Shown here piece by piece: positions 33,679 to 43,600 of a DNA stretch of 64,000 bases; position 1 is the stretch's first letter, and each line of letters begins with the position of its first letter. Origin of the DNA: Benzoatithermus flavus (GTDB lineage Bacteria > Pseudomonadota > Alphaproteobacteria > Geminicoccales > Geminicoccaceae); assembly GCF_037908215.1 (NCBI RefSeq), contig NZ_JBBLZC010000021.1, positions 31,088-95,087 on the forward strand, written 5' to 3'. A program made the position numbers and the translations under genes. The notes below the pieces were generated by a model. The model saw nothing but the letters and a program-made list of their open reading frames with translations, did not search any database and had not been told where the DNA came from.

Positions 33679-35457
33679 TCAAGGCTCGGCCAGGGCACGC
33701 CCTGCCGGCACGGTCAGCTCGCAGACGAGTCCCTCCGGCCGGAACTCGGTCCGCACCTCGCCGCCGAGCTCGTAGCGCAGCCCCTGCTCGATCAGGGTGT
33801 GCCCGAAGCCGTGGTGCAGGGGCTCCCGCACCGGCGGCCCGTCCCGCTCCTGCCAGAGGAGCCGCAAGGTCGCCTCCTGCCCGTCGCCCGCGGGCCGCAG
33901 CAGCTCCCAGACAACCTCCAGCCGGCCTTCGGGGGCGTTGAGCGCGCCGTATTTCGCGGCATTGGTCGCGAGCTCGTGCAGCACGAGGGCGAAGGTCTGC
34001 GCCGCCTCGGGGGCGAGCGTGAGGTCGGGACCGGTGGCCCGCACCCGCTTCCCGTAAGGCTCGAGCTCGCTCCTCAGCACCGCCCGCAGGCTGGCACCAC
34101 GCCAATGGCCGGCGGTCAGAAGGTCGTGCGCGCTCGCGAGCGCCTGCAGGCGCTTCATGAAGGCCTCGCGCGCCTCCGTGAGCGTCCTCTGACCACCGAG
34201 GCTCCGGGCGGCGATGCTCTGGACGACGGCCAGCGTGTTCTTGACCCGGTGCGAGAGCTCCCGCAGCAAAAGCTGCTGGCGCGCCTCCGCCCGCTTGCGC
34301 TCGGTCACGTCCATGATCGTGCCGATGCCCCGGACCGGCTGGCCGGCATCGTCGAACAGGACGCGGCCGGTGGCGACCAGCCAGCGCTCGGTTCCATCGT
34401 CGGCGCGGCGGATGCGGAACTCGGCCGTGTAGCGTCCGTTGCCGGATGGCTCGTAGGCGGCGCGGTAGGCAGCGTTGACCCAGTCGCGGTCCTCGGGATG
34501 GATCAGACGGGAGAACAGCTCGGGATCGGGGGGCGTTTCGGGTGGCAGCCCCACGATCGCGTGGAACTCCGGCGACCAGCGGCGGGAGCCGGTCCGGACG
34601 TCGACATCCCACGTGCCGAGCCCGGTCGCCTCGACGGCGAGGCGCAGCCGGGTCTCGCTCTCGCGCAAGATCTCCTCGGTCGCCCTGCGCTCGGTCACAT
34701 CCTGGAACACGACCACGCCGGCGGCGATCCGGCCCGCATCGTCGCGGATCGGCGCAGCGCTCACGTTCATGATGCCCAGCGTGCCGTCACCGCGTAAGAA
34801 CCGGATCTCCTCGCCGTCCACCACCTCCCCGATCGCGATCGCGCGCGCGAGCGGCCACTCATGCGGCGCGTAAGGCCGCCCGTCGGGATGGAAGCCCCGA
34901 TAGCCGGCATCGTAGGCCTCGATCGTCTCGGCGGCGACGAAGGGACGGCGCCAGATCCGCGCGACCTGCTCGTTGCCGAGGATGAGCCGACCCGAGGGTG
35001 CTTCGGCGACGATGACGCCGAGCGGCATGCGCTGCATGACGGCCTCGAGCAGTGCCCGATCCATGTCGCGCTCGTGGCCGAGCCGCTCGCGCTCGAACGC
35101 CGCAGCACGGCTCTCGGTCGTGTCCATCATGATGCCGGCCGCGCGTATCGGCCGGCCCCGGGCATCGCGGAACAGCCTGCCGCGGGAATAGACCCAGCGG
35201 ATCCGGCCGTCGGGCAGCACGATCCGAAAGCTGTACTCGAGCCGGCAGTCGCCGGAAGCGAGCACCGTCTCGGTCAGCTGCTCGACCCGCGCCACATCGT
35301 CGGGATGGTAGCGGGCACGCAGGTCGGCGCGCGACAGGATGCGATCTTCCGGGTAGCCGAACAGCCGGGCCAGCCGGGGCGATGGTGCGAAGGTCGTGCC
35401 CGCGAGGTCGATCGCCCATTCGGCGGCGCTCGCGGCGTCGAGAGGCGTTTCGAGCAT
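33679..35457 (-). CDS. PAS-domain sensor histidine kinase of the HWE type
   Basis: A soluble kinase of about 592 aa with three PAS/PAC units (LARLFGYPEDRILSRADLRA; VIVAEAPSGRLILGNEQVAR; EFHAIVGLPPETPPDPELFS). An HWE/HisKA_2-type kinase core follows. The phospho-His lies in LLRELSHRVKNTLAVVQSIA, and LHELATNAAKYGAL is the N box. HWE kinases are common in alphaproteobacteria and often sense light or redox, or feed general stress signalling. The PAS cofactor is not evident and I saw no obvious LOV cysteine motif. I start at the ATG at 35457 (MLETPLDAAS) just before the first PAS domain; an in-frame ATG at 35679 would add 74 residues. No response regulator is adjacent. Confidence 0.87.
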   Translation of the reverse strand: MLETPLDAASAAEWAIDLAGTTFAPSPRLARLFGYPEDRILSRADLRARYHPDDVARVEQLTETVLASGDCRLEYSFRIVLPDGRIRWVYSRGRLFRDARGRPIRAAGIMMDTTESRAAAFERERLGHERDMDRALLEAVMQRMPLGVIVAEAPSGRLILGNEQVARIWRRPFVAAETIEAYDAGYRGFHPDGRPYAPHEWPLARAIAIGEVVDGEEIRFLRGDGTLGIMNVSAAPIRDDAGRIAAGVVVFQDVTERRATEEILRESETRLRLAVEATGLGTWDVDVRTGSRRWSPEFHAIVGLPPETPPDPELFSRLIHPEDRDWVNAAYRAAYEPSGNGRYTAEFRIRRADDGTERWLVATGRVLFDDAGQPVRGIGTIMDVTERKRAEARQQLLLRELSHRVKNTLAVVQSIAARSLGGQRTLTEAREAFMKRLQALASAHDLLTAGHWRGASLRAVLRSELEPYGKRVRATGPDLTLAPEAAQTFALVLHELATNAAKYGALNAPEGRLEVVWELLRPAGDGQEATLRLLWQERDGPPVREPLHHGFGHTLIEQGLRYELGGEVRTEFRPEGLVCELTVPAGRALAEP

Positions 35458-35826
35458 CTGAGCGCTCTCGCTGGTCTCGTCCACGGGCCGGATCTGTTGC
35501 AGCTTGGCCTCCAAGGGCGACGACTGTCCCCTGCTTCGTTCATACAGAGAGAGCGCGAGGACAGGAAGCCCGAGGCCCGGCCGGGGGCGCTCGGATGCTC
35601 GCGCCGAGGCCGAAGGGGCTGGCTCCTTCCGATGAGCGATGGCTGCCTGACACCGGCAGGGCGAAGGCTCGGCAGGCATGGAGGAGCATGAGGATCGGCC
35701 AGCTCCCAGAGGAGCAGCCGTCGTTCAGGAGGCGGAAGAGCACGGTCGGACATGGCTGTCCACACCGCCGAGGCTGTGGATCGGTTCCGTACCGGCTGCC
35801 GCGGACGTCTCGAGATGGGCGGCGCA
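35458..35826. other. Region between the PAS kinase and tRNA-Thr
   Basis: About 370 bases with no supported gene. It may contain the N-terminal extension of the kinase if the start at 35679 is used, and the 3' flank of the tRNA gene. Confidence 0.35.
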
Positions 35827-35902
35827 TGGTGCCGGCGAAGGGACTCGAACCCCCAACCTCCCGCTTACAAGGCGGATGCTCTGCCGATTGAGCTACGCCG
35901 GC
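35827..35902 (-). tRNA. tRNA-Thr (anticodon UGU)
   Basis: The minus strand folds as a 76-base cloverleaf. The acceptor stem GCCGGCG pairs with CGCCGGC, the D arm is TAGCTCAATCGGCAGAGC, the anticodon stem-loop CCGCCTTGTAAGCGG has TGT in the loop, and the T arm is GGGGGTTCGAGTCCC. The discriminator A and an encoded CCA are present. Anticodon TGT reads ACA threonine codons. Pairing was checked by eye. Confidence 0.95.
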
Positions 35903-35973
35903 AAGCGCCGCATCACGGGGCGGACGCAGAGTGCACCATAGAGAAAACCGGGTCGGAGCGGAAGCCGCGCGGT

Positions 35974-36768
35974 TCAGGCGTCGTCTTCCGGCCAGACCGG
36001 CGCGCGCTTGCTCCTGAACGCGTCGAGGCCGGCCGCGAAGTCCCGGCCGAGCGCGTTTTCGACGATCACGTCGGTGGTGAAGGCGTAAGCCTCCTCGAGG
36101 CCGAGCTCGAGCTGGCGGTAGAAGGCGCGCTTGCCCAGCGCCAGGACCCGCGGCGACTTGTCGAGGAGGCGGGCCGTGAGTGCCGCGATCTCGGCATCGA
36201 GGGCTTCGGCCGGGACCACCCGGTTGACGAGGCCGAGACGCAGCGCCTCGCGCGCGTCGATGAAATCGCCCGTCAGCAGCATCTCCATGGCCGGCTTGCG
36301 CGGCAGGTTGCGCGAGAGCGCTACCATGGGTGTCGAGCAGAACAGGCCGTATTTCACGCCCGAGACCGCGAAGCGGCTGTCCTCCGTGCAGACGGCGAGG
36401 TCGCAGGCAGCGACGAGCTGGCAGCCGGCGGCAGTGGCGATCCCGTGCACGCGAGCGATCACGGGCTGCGGCAGGCGGGTGAGCTTCACCATGATCCGCG
36501 AGCACTGGTCGAACAGGGCGCGGATCGGCGCCTCGCGCAGGTCCTCGCCCATCTCCTTGAGGTCATGGCCGGCGCAGAACGCCTTGCCGTTGCCGGCGAC
36601 GATCACGACGCGCGTGGTGCTGTCGGCGGCGATCCGGTCGACCTCCTGCTCGAGCGCGGTCAGGAGGTCGCGCGAGAGGCTGTTGAAGGCTTTGGGCCGG
36701 TTGAGGGTGAGGCGGGCGACGCCGTTCTCGTCCGCCCGCAAGAGAAGAGGCTCGTTCTGTCCGTCCAT
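35974..36768 (-). CDS. Crotonase-fold (enoyl-CoA hydratase/isomerase family) protein
   Basis: A 264-aa crotonase-superfamily protein. The CoA-binding oxyanion-hole segments are AFCAGHDLKEM and HGIATAAGCQLVAACDLA. At the two positions where true enoyl-CoA hydratases have catalytic Glu, this protein has Gln (AAGCQ) and, as far as I can align, Gly (AVSGVKYG), as in the ECHDC3-like group. Hydratase activity is therefore doubtful. It is followed upstream on the same strand by an epimerase gene, 20 bases away. The ATG at 36768 begins the fold. Confidence 0.85.
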   Translation of the reverse strand: MDGQNEPLLLRADENGVARLTLNRPKAFNSLSRDLLTALEQEVDRIAADSTTRVVIVAGNGKAFCAGHDLKEMGEDLREAPIRALFDQCSRIMVKLTRLPQPVIARVHGIATAAGCQLVAACDLAVCTEDSRFAVSGVKYGLFCSTPMVALSRNLPRKPAMEMLLTGDFIDAREALRLGLVNRVVPAEALDAEIAALTARLLDKSPRVLALGKRAFYRQLELGLEEAYAFTTDVIVENALGRDFAAGLDAFRSKRAPVWPEDDA

Positions 36769-36788
36769 CACCGATCCTCGAGTGCCGG

Positions 36789-37778
36789 TCACGCGATGAA
36801 GCCTTCCTCTTTGTACCAGGATGCCGTACGGGCGAGGCCTTCGTCCAGGCCGATCCTGGGCTGAAAGCCGAGCCGGGTCCTGGCCTTCGTGATGTCGTAG
36901 GCGCGATTGTTGACGAAGAACTCGACCCGGCGGCGGTAGATCGGCGGGTCGATGCCCAAGGGGCGGCAGATCCGCTCGCAGAGATCGCTCAGCGCCAGCA
37001 CCGGTCCCGCCGGGAGCTTCAGGATCTTCTGCTCGGGATGGCCGGTGAGCCGGCCGATCTTGTGGATCAGCTCCCCGAGCGTGGGGCATTCGTTCCCGGC
37101 GATGATGAAAGCCTCGCCCGAGATGCCGGGGGTGGTGCCGGCGAGGCGGAAGGCCTCGACCAGGTCGTCGATGAAGATCATGTGGTAGTGCGGGCTGCCG
37201 TCGCCCAGGAGGATCACCCGGTCGCGGGCGGCGAGCTTGAACAGCTTCACGAGCCGCGTGTCGCCGGGGCCGTAGACCGGGGCCGGGCGGATCACCACCA
37301 CCTCGGGACCGCCGCCGCGGCGGGCACGGTCGAGGGCGAGCTGGTCGCCCGCGGCCTTGGTGATCTCGTAGATGCCTTCCGGGCGGATCGGCGTCGCCTC
37401 GTTCGCCGGCGCGCCCGTGACGTTGCCGTGGATGCCGACCGTGCTGCAATGGACGACGCGGCGCACGCCGTGACGTTGCGCCGCTTCCAGCATCAGCCGC
37501 ACGGCCTCGACGTTGACCTCGCGGTAGCGCTCGTCGGAGAGGCTGGGCTCCCTGAACGTGCCGGCGATGGCGTAGACCGTATCGACGCCGGCCACCGCCC
37601 GCTCCACCGCGGCCGCGTCGGTGATGTCGCCGCGCGAGACCTCGGCGACGGAAAGGCCGGCCCTGGCCAGCTTCTCGGGCTCGCGCGCCAGCACCCGCAC
37701 GCGCTCGCCGGCCGCGAGCAGGTGGTGTGTCAGGGCGCCGCCGATGAAGCCGGTGGCACCGGTGACGAGCACGGTCAT
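36789..37778 (-). CDS. NAD-dependent epimerase/dehydratase family protein
   Basis: A 329-aa extended short-chain dehydrogenase/reductase. The NAD-binding TGATGFIGGAL motif is at residues 6-16, with the active-site YEITK (Tyr-x3-Lys) and the VVHCSTVG serine block. The substrate is probably a nucleotide sugar or a lipid/sterol-like group; the sequence alone does not decide. It overlaps the hexapeptide acyltransferase gene by four bases (ATGA at 37775-37778), so the two are coupled and may modify the same surface glycan. Confidence 0.87.
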   Translation of the reverse strand: MTVLVTGATGFIGGALTHHLLAAGERVRVLAREPEKLARAGLSVAEVSRGDITDAAAVERAVAGVDTVYAIAGTFREPSLSDERYREVNVEAVRLMLEAAQRHGVRRVVHCSTVGIHGNVTGAPANEATPIRPEGIYEITKAAGDQLALDRARRGGGPEVVVIRPAPVYGPGDTRLVKLFKLAARDRVILLGDGSPHYHMIFIDDLVEAFRLAGTTPGISGEAFIIAGNECPTLGELIHKIGRLTGHPEQKILKLPAGPVLALSDLCERICRPLGIDPPIYRRRVEFFVNNRAYDITKARTRLGFQPRIGLDEGLARTASWYKEEGFIA

Positions 37779-38581
37779 CGCGCGGCTCCGGCGGCGGGGG
37801 CGAGGGCCGGGGCCTCCTCGCGCTGGCGCAGCACGCGGCCGGGCACGCCCGCGGCGACGGCGTAGGCGGGCACGCTTCGGATCACGACGCTGCCGGCGCC
37901 GATGACGGCGCCCTCGCCGACCTCGACTCCGTCGAGGAACGTCGCACCCATGCCGATCAGGCACTTGTCGCCGATCCGGATCGGGCCCTTGGTCCAGCGT
38001 GTCTGCTCGCGCTGCAGCATCTCGCTGCCCGCTGTCGTGCCGGCACTGCGCACGGTCTGGAACACGCCGCCCGAGAGCTTGCAGCCGCCGCCCATGACCA
38101 CGGCCCGGCCGATCTCGACTCCGCCTTGGGAGTGGATCACGGTGTGCATGCCGATGTCGCTGTCCGCGCCGATCGTGATCGGCCCGATCTTGGCCTGGAT
38201 CGACACGCCGCGCCCTAAGATGACGCGGTCGCCGATCGTGACCCCTTGCGGTCCGGCACCCCGGCCGTCGAGGACGCAGCCGTCGTCCAGGACCACGTTG
38301 TCGCCGAGCGAGATCAGGTGCGCGTTGCGGATGACGAGGTCGCGGCCGAACACGACCCCCTTGCCGCAGCGGCGGAACAGGCGGGGATAGAACAGCTTGC
38401 GCAGCACCAGGCCCAAGGCACCCGAGACCCGGCCGAACAGCATGGTGATCAGCTCGTAGCGGGCGAGCTGCCAGTAGGAGGCGCCGGGGCCGACGACGAG
38501 GTCGGCGTAGCGCCGGACCGCGGAACGGTCGCCGGAGAACAGCTTGCTGCGGATGTAATCCTGTTCGTCGAGCTGCTGCAC
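37775..38581 (-). CDS. Left-handed beta-helix (hexapeptide) acyltransferase
   Basis: A protein of about 268 aa whose middle is an LbH acyltransferase domain: ITIGADSDIGMHTVIHS, IGDRVILGRGVSIQAKIG, IRIGDKCLIGMGATFLDG and GEGAVIGAGSVV are typical coils. An N-terminal helical part (YLADLVV to RLFRRCGKG region) precedes it. Members acetylate sugars or antibiotics. I start at the GTG at 38581, with GGGAAAG upstream; an ATG at 38644 would add 21 residues. Confidence 0.82.
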   Translation of the reverse strand: MQQLDEQDYIRSKLFSGDRSAVRRYADLVVGPGASYWQLARYELITMLFGRVSGALGLVLRKLFYPRLFRRCGKGVVFGRDLVIRNAHLISLGDNVVLDDGCVLDGRGAGPQGVTIGDRVILGRGVSIQAKIGPITIGADSDIGMHTVIHSQGGVEIGRAVVMGGGCKLSGGVFQTVRSAGTTAGSEMLQREQTRWTKGPIRIGDKCLIGMGATFLDGVEVGEGAVIGAGSVVIRSVPAYAVAAGVPGRVLRQREEAPALAPAAGAAR

Positions 38582-38647
38582 GTGATTCTTTCCCGGCTTC
38601 GAGCGCGCGGCAGCGCTTGAACCACGGGCGGCGTGCGCGTGCAAGCT

Positions 38648-39097
38648 TCAGGGGCGGCGGCGCAGTATGTGGAGCGCCTGGTAGGTCATGACGGGCTCGT
38701 GCGCCTGGTTCAGCACCGTATAGGCGATCCTCACCGTGCCGCGGTCGGGCCTGCTCGCGGAGGCGCGGCTCTCCAGGACCTCGCCTGCCACCTTCAGAGT
38801 GTCGCCGGGACGCACGGGCCTGAGCCAGCGCAGCTCGTCGAGACCAGGCGAACCCAGGGAGGCGGCATTGATGATCCGCTCCTGGTAGATCAGGCGGAAC
38901 GAGATCAGGAGCGTCTGGAAGCCGCTTGCAATGATGCCGCCATAGGGGGAGGCTTCGGCTGCGATCTTGTCGATGTGGAAAGGCTGCGGGTCGTGGTCCC
39001 AGGCGAAGGCCAGGATCTGCGCCTCGCTCAGCGTACAGCCCGCGGTCTCGAAGCGCTGGCCGGGGATGAAATCCTCGAACCACAGATCGCGCACCAT
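38648..39097 (-). CDS. MaoC-like dehydratase (hotdog fold)
   Basis: A 149-aa hotdog-fold protein of the MaoC/R-specific enoyl-CoA hydratase type. The catalytic motif region is AFAWDHDPQPFHID, with the Asp and His of the hydratase site, then YGGIIASGFQTLL. These enzymes hydrate or dehydrate short acyl-CoAs. It is on the same strand as the upstream GNAT gene and downstream glycan-like genes. Confidence 0.88.
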   Translation of the reverse strand: MVRDLWFEDFIPGQRFETAGCTLSEAQILAFAWDHDPQPFHIDKIAAEASPYGGIIASGFQTLLISFRLIYQERIINAASLGSPGLDELRWLRPVRPGDTLKVAGEVLESRASASRPDRGTVRIAYTVLNQAHEPVMTYQALHILRRRP

Positions 39098-39160
39098 GCC
39101 TCTCCTCCCTGGCTTCGGGCGGGGAGACTGCCCGCGCCGATGGCGGCGCGCAAGATCTCC

Positions 39161-39667
39161 TCAGGCGGCGAGCGCGGCGGCGCCAGCCTCCAGAGGCTTG
39201 CGCAGGATGCGGTAGGCCAGAGACACGCCCGCGAGATCGAAGCAGCCGTCGCCGACCTCGCGGTAGCCGAGGCTCCGATAGAAGGGAACGGCCTCGATGA
39301 GGGCCGGCACCACCGCCTCGACGAGCCCGGCCGCGGCCATGGCGACCTCGACCCGTTCCATCAGCGCGCGGCCGATGCCGCGGCCGGCGTGGTCCGGGTG
39401 GACGAAGACCGCCCGGACCCTGCCGGCGCCGGGTCCGGCCGGCTCCCAGCCGGCGCCGCCGACGGGCCGCCAACCCTCGAGCGCCAGCAGATAGCGCCCG
39501 GACCAGATCAGCTCGGCCAGGCCCGGCGCCGGGCAGCAATACCAGGCGGCCAGCTCCTTCCCGGTGTAGTGGCCGCAGCCGACCCCGGCTACCGCCGCGC
39601 GCTGGAAGGCCAGGATGTCGGCGTGATCGATCGGCACGGCCAGCCGGAAACCGATCCCGTTCAGCAT
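39161..39667 (-). CDS. GNAT-family N-acetyltransferase
   Basis: A 168-aa acetyltransferase. The motif A acetyl-CoA loop is AVFVHPDHAGRGIGRALMER, and the C-terminal ALIEAVPFYRSLGYREVG matches motif B. The substrate is unknown. It is followed downstream by the MaoC-like gene after 63 bases. Confidence 0.87.
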   Translation of the reverse strand: MLNGIGFRLAVPIDHADILAFQRAAVAGVGCGHYTGKELAAWYCCPAPGLAELIWSGRYLLALEGWRPVGGAGWEPAGPGAGRVRAVFVHPDHAGRGIGRALMERVEVAMAAAGLVEAVVPALIEAVPFYRSLGYREVGDGCFDLAGVSLAYRILRKPLEAGAAALAA

Positions 39668-39740
39668 GGTGCGCCTCGCTCGTCCCGATGGCGGAGGTGG
39701 CGACCCTAGGGCAGGACGGTGCCCCGATCTGTGCGCGCCG

Positions 39741-40667
39741 TCACAAACGGCGGCCGAGATTGACGAGCGCCACGCCCGCGACGGTGAGGACCATGCCGAG
39801 GAGCTCGAGGATGCCCAGCCGTTCGCCGAAAAGCGGCCAGGCGATCAGCGCCGTGGTGGGCGGCACCAGGAAGAACAGGCTCGCCACGCGCGAGGCGGCG
39901 CCGCGGCGCAGCAGGAGATAGAGGAGCGTGATGGCGCCCAGCGACAGGACGAGGACGAGCCAGAGAAGCGCGAAGACGAGCTCACCCGTCCATGCGATCT
40001 GCCGCGTCTCGAACAGAAGCGCCAGGAGCCAGCAGGCCACGGCCGAGGCCGCGAACTGGACGAAGTTGCCGCTGCGGAGATCGTGGCCGGAGCAGAAGCG
40101 CTTCTGGTAGAGCGTGCCCACCGTGATGCCGGCGAGAGCGGCGAGGCAGGCGAGCGCTCCCCAGGCATCCGAAGCACTGAGACCCAGCTTCCGGGCGAGG
40201 ACCAGAGCCACGCCACATAGGCCGAGGCCCAGACCGGCCCAGGTGCTGGGCCCGACGCGCTCGCCGAGGAGAACGGGAGCCGAGGCAGCGACGAGAAGCG
40301 GCTGCAGGCTCACGATCAGCGCGGACAGCCCGGCCTCGAGCCCGAGCCGGATCGCGACGAACACGCCGCCCAGATAGACGCCGTGCATGAGGAGGCCGGC
40401 GACGGCGAGATGCAGGATCTCGCGGCCGTGTCGCGGCCAGGGAGCGCGGGCGAGGAGTGCTGCCGGCCCCAGGATCGCGGCCGTGAGCGCGAAGCGCAGG
40501 GCGAGGAAGGTCAAGGGCTCGGCATGGGGCATGCCGAGCCGGGCGCCGATGAAGCCGGTGCTCCACAAGAGCACGAACAGGCCCGGCACGAGCCGGAGCC
40601 AGACCCCGCCTTCACGGTGCGCGGGCGGGGGGACGGGGCCGGCCCGAGGCGGGAGCGGACGGCTCAT
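39741..40667 (-). CDS. EamA/DMT-family exporter
   Basis: A 308-aa ten-helix transporter of the drug/metabolite family, with two EamA repeats (LVPGLFVLLWSTGFIGARLG at the start and ITVGTLYQKRF in the middle). The family exports amino acids, metabolites or drugs. The ATG at 40667 overlaps the helicase stop by four bases (ATGA), so this is the second gene of a helicase-transporter operon. Confidence 0.85.
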   Translation of the reverse strand: MSRPLPPRAGPVPPPAHREGGVWLRLVPGLFVLLWSTGFIGARLGMPHAEPLTFLALRFALTAAILGPAALLARAPWPRHGREILHLAVAGLLMHGVYLGGVFVAIRLGLEAGLSALIVSLQPLLVAASAPVLLGERVGPSTWAGLGLGLCGVALVLARKLGLSASDAWGALACLAALAGITVGTLYQKRFCSGHDLRSGNFVQFAASAVACWLLALLFETRQIAWTGELVFALLWLVLVLSLGAITLLYLLLRRGAASRVASLFFLVPPTTALIAWPLFGERLGILELLGMVLTVAGVALVNLGRRL

Positions 40668-43600
40668 TCGGGCAGGGGAGCGAACAGCGCGTCGATGTCC
40701 TCCTCGGTGAAGCTCAGGCCCGCAGCACTGCCCGAGAGCACGCTGTCGACGAGGGCCTGCTTCTTGGCCTGGAGCTCGACCATCTTCTCCTCGACCGTGC
40801 CGGACGAGATCAGCTTGTAGACGAAGACGGTCTTGTCCTGGCCGATGCGGTGCGCCCGGTCGGTGGCCTGCGCCTCGACCGCCGGGTTCCACCACGGGTC
40901 GTAGTGGATGACGGTATCCGCACGGGTCAGCGTCAGGCCGGTACCGCCCGCCTTGAGGCTGATGAGGAAGATCGGTACCTCGCCGTTCTGGAAGCGCCTG
41001 ACCGGGGTCTCGCGGTCCTTGGTCTGGCCGGTGAGCTTGACGAACGGGATCTTGGCCGCGGTCAGCGCCTCGTCGATCAGATCGAGCATCTCGACGAACT
41101 GCGAGAACACGATGATGTGCCGCCCGGCCTCGACCATGTTGGGCAGCATCTCCATCAGGAGCTCGAACTTGGCGCTCGTCACCTCGCTGCCCTGGCCGGA
41201 CTTCAAGAGCCGCGGATCGCAGCAGACCTGGCGCAGTTTGAGGAGCGCCTCGAGGATCGCGATGTTGCTGCGCGCGAGGCCGCGCTGCTGGATCTCCTCG
41301 CGCACACGCTGGTGCATGGAGAGCCTGACGCTCTCGTAGAGGTCGCGCTGCGCCTCGGTGAGCTCGATCTCGCGCACCACCTCCTGCTTGGGCGGCAGCT
41401 CGGCCGCGACCTGCTCCTTGGTGCGGCGCAGAAGGAAGGGCCTGACGCGCGAGGCGAGGAGCGCCTGGCGAGCGGCATCACCCTCCTTCTCGATCTGGTT
41501 GCGGAACACGCGCCGGAAGGTCTCGCGGTCGCCCAGGAAGCCCGGCATCAGGAAGTGGAACACCGACCACAGCTCGCCCAGATGGTTCTCCATGGGCGTG
41601 CCCGAGAGGGCGATGCGGTGGTCGGCCTGGATCTGGCAGGCGGTGCGGGCGAGCTTGGTCGCCGGGTTCTTGATCGCCTGCGCCTCGTCGAGGACCACCA
41701 TCCGGTAGCGGTGGGCGAGGAGCAGATCCTTGTCGCGCAGCAGCAGCGCGTAGCTCGTCAGCACGACGTCGTGGCTGTCGATCTCGTCGAACAGCTCGCG
41801 GCGCTCGTTGCCGTGGAGCACCAGCACCTCGAGGTCGGGCGTGAACTTGCGGGCCTCGTTGCGCCAGGTGGGAACGAGGCTCGTGGGCGCGACGATGAGG
41901 CAGGGCCGGGTGAGCCGCCCCTGCTCCTTCTCGGCCAGGATGTGAGCGAGCGTCTGGATCGTCTTGCCGAGGCCCATGTCGTCGGCGAGCACACCCGAGA
42001 GCCCGAGGCTCGCCAGGAACTGCAGCCAGGAATAGCCTTCCTCCTGGTAGTGCCGCAGCTTGGCCTTGAGCCCCTTGGGCGGGGCTGCGGCCGGGATCTC
42101 GCTGGTGCTCGCCAGCCGGCGGGCGAGATCGCGCAGCATCTCGCCGCCTTCCCAGCGGAGCGCGCCGTTGGGCAGCGCCGTCTCGATGGCGGTGAGCCGG
42201 GTCATCTCGGCGCGCGACAGCTTGATCCCGCCGTCGCGGGTGATCTTGTGGCTCGCGAACAGCTCGTAGAGCGCTTCCAGCATCGCCTTCAGGCGATAGG
42301 CCGGGATCGGCAGGAGGCGGCCGTCGGGGAGCGTGCCGTAGACGCAGTCCTCGCCGAACTCCTCGAGTGCTGCCGGCGTCATGTCCTCGGGGGCGCGCTC
42401 GAACAGGTCGAGCAGGATCGGGAGCAGCGGGACGCGCTCGCCGTCGACCTCGATGCCAAGATCGAGCTCGAACCAGTCGATGCCGGAGTCGTTGATCTCG
42501 ACCTTCCAGGAATCCGCGGGCTGGGCGACGCGGTAGGGATACTCGTCGCTGAAGGTGATGCGCCAGCCTTCCTTGGCGAGGTTCGGCAGGTCGCGGTGGT
42601 TGAACTCGACCCACCGCATCGAGACGTCGTCGTCCTCGTCCTCCTCGAAGGTGAAGTCCTGCCGCTGCTCGTCGTTGGCGAACTTGCCGAGCCCGGTGGG
42701 GCCGAGCGGCTGCAGACCGAGCGCGTTCAGCCGCTCGACCATCTGAACCTCGTAGAGCGTGTCGCGCGGCAGAACGAGGAGACGGTTGTCCTTGACGTGG
42801 TTGATCTCGGTGCGGCCGTCCTGCCAGCCGACCTCCGCGCCGGCATAGTCGAACGAGACCCTGGCGAGCGGCAGGTCGACCTCCTGCTCTTCGCGCTTCC
42901 AGCCCATGCCGCGCGAGATCGTGACCCGCGGGCAGTGGAGATGGAGGACCGGCGTCGGCCTGACCTCGAGCCGCTCGCGCTTGCGCAGAGGCTCGGGCAG
43001 GGGCAGGGCGGCGGCGCTGGGCTGAAGCTTCTGGCGGACGAGGGTCGCCACGGCCGCGGGCACGGGCGGCGCCTTCAAGAGCAGGCGCGCCACGCGGTAC
43101 GGCACCTTGGTCTCGATCGGCCCGCATTCGTGCTTCTCGAGATCGATGTACCAGGGCTCGCCCAGGCTCACGACCAGGATCTCGTCGCCGCCTTGCTCGA
43201 GCTCGCAGACGGCGTGCTGCTGGCCTTCGCTGTCGAAGCGCCAGCTGAAGCGGCCGGGCCGGGGCTCGCCGGCCTTGAGCGCCTGGCTCTGGCCGTTGCG
43301 CCAGTGACAGCGGCCGGTCTCGAGCATGCGGCGGAGCGTGTCGCCGTCGCCGGCCGTGCCTAGCCGCTTGGTCTGGGCGTTGCCGCCACCCAGGAGCCGG
43401 CCGATGACCTGGTCCTCGATACCGACGAAGGAGGCCGGATCCTCGGCGACGAGGTTGGAGATCGCCAAGGGATGCTCACGGCCGTAGAGCCCGCCGCGCA
43501 GGCGGCGCGCCCGGAAGGTGCTGACGGCGACGGGCTGGATCGAGGCGGTGTCGCGCCAGAGGCGCTGGGCGGGCTCGAGGATGTAGAGCACACAGTCGTC

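Noticed and set aside
40850..43363. An 837-codon frame antisense to the SNF2 helicase
   Set aside because: Low-complexity sequence with no motif, opposite a well-conserved helicase.
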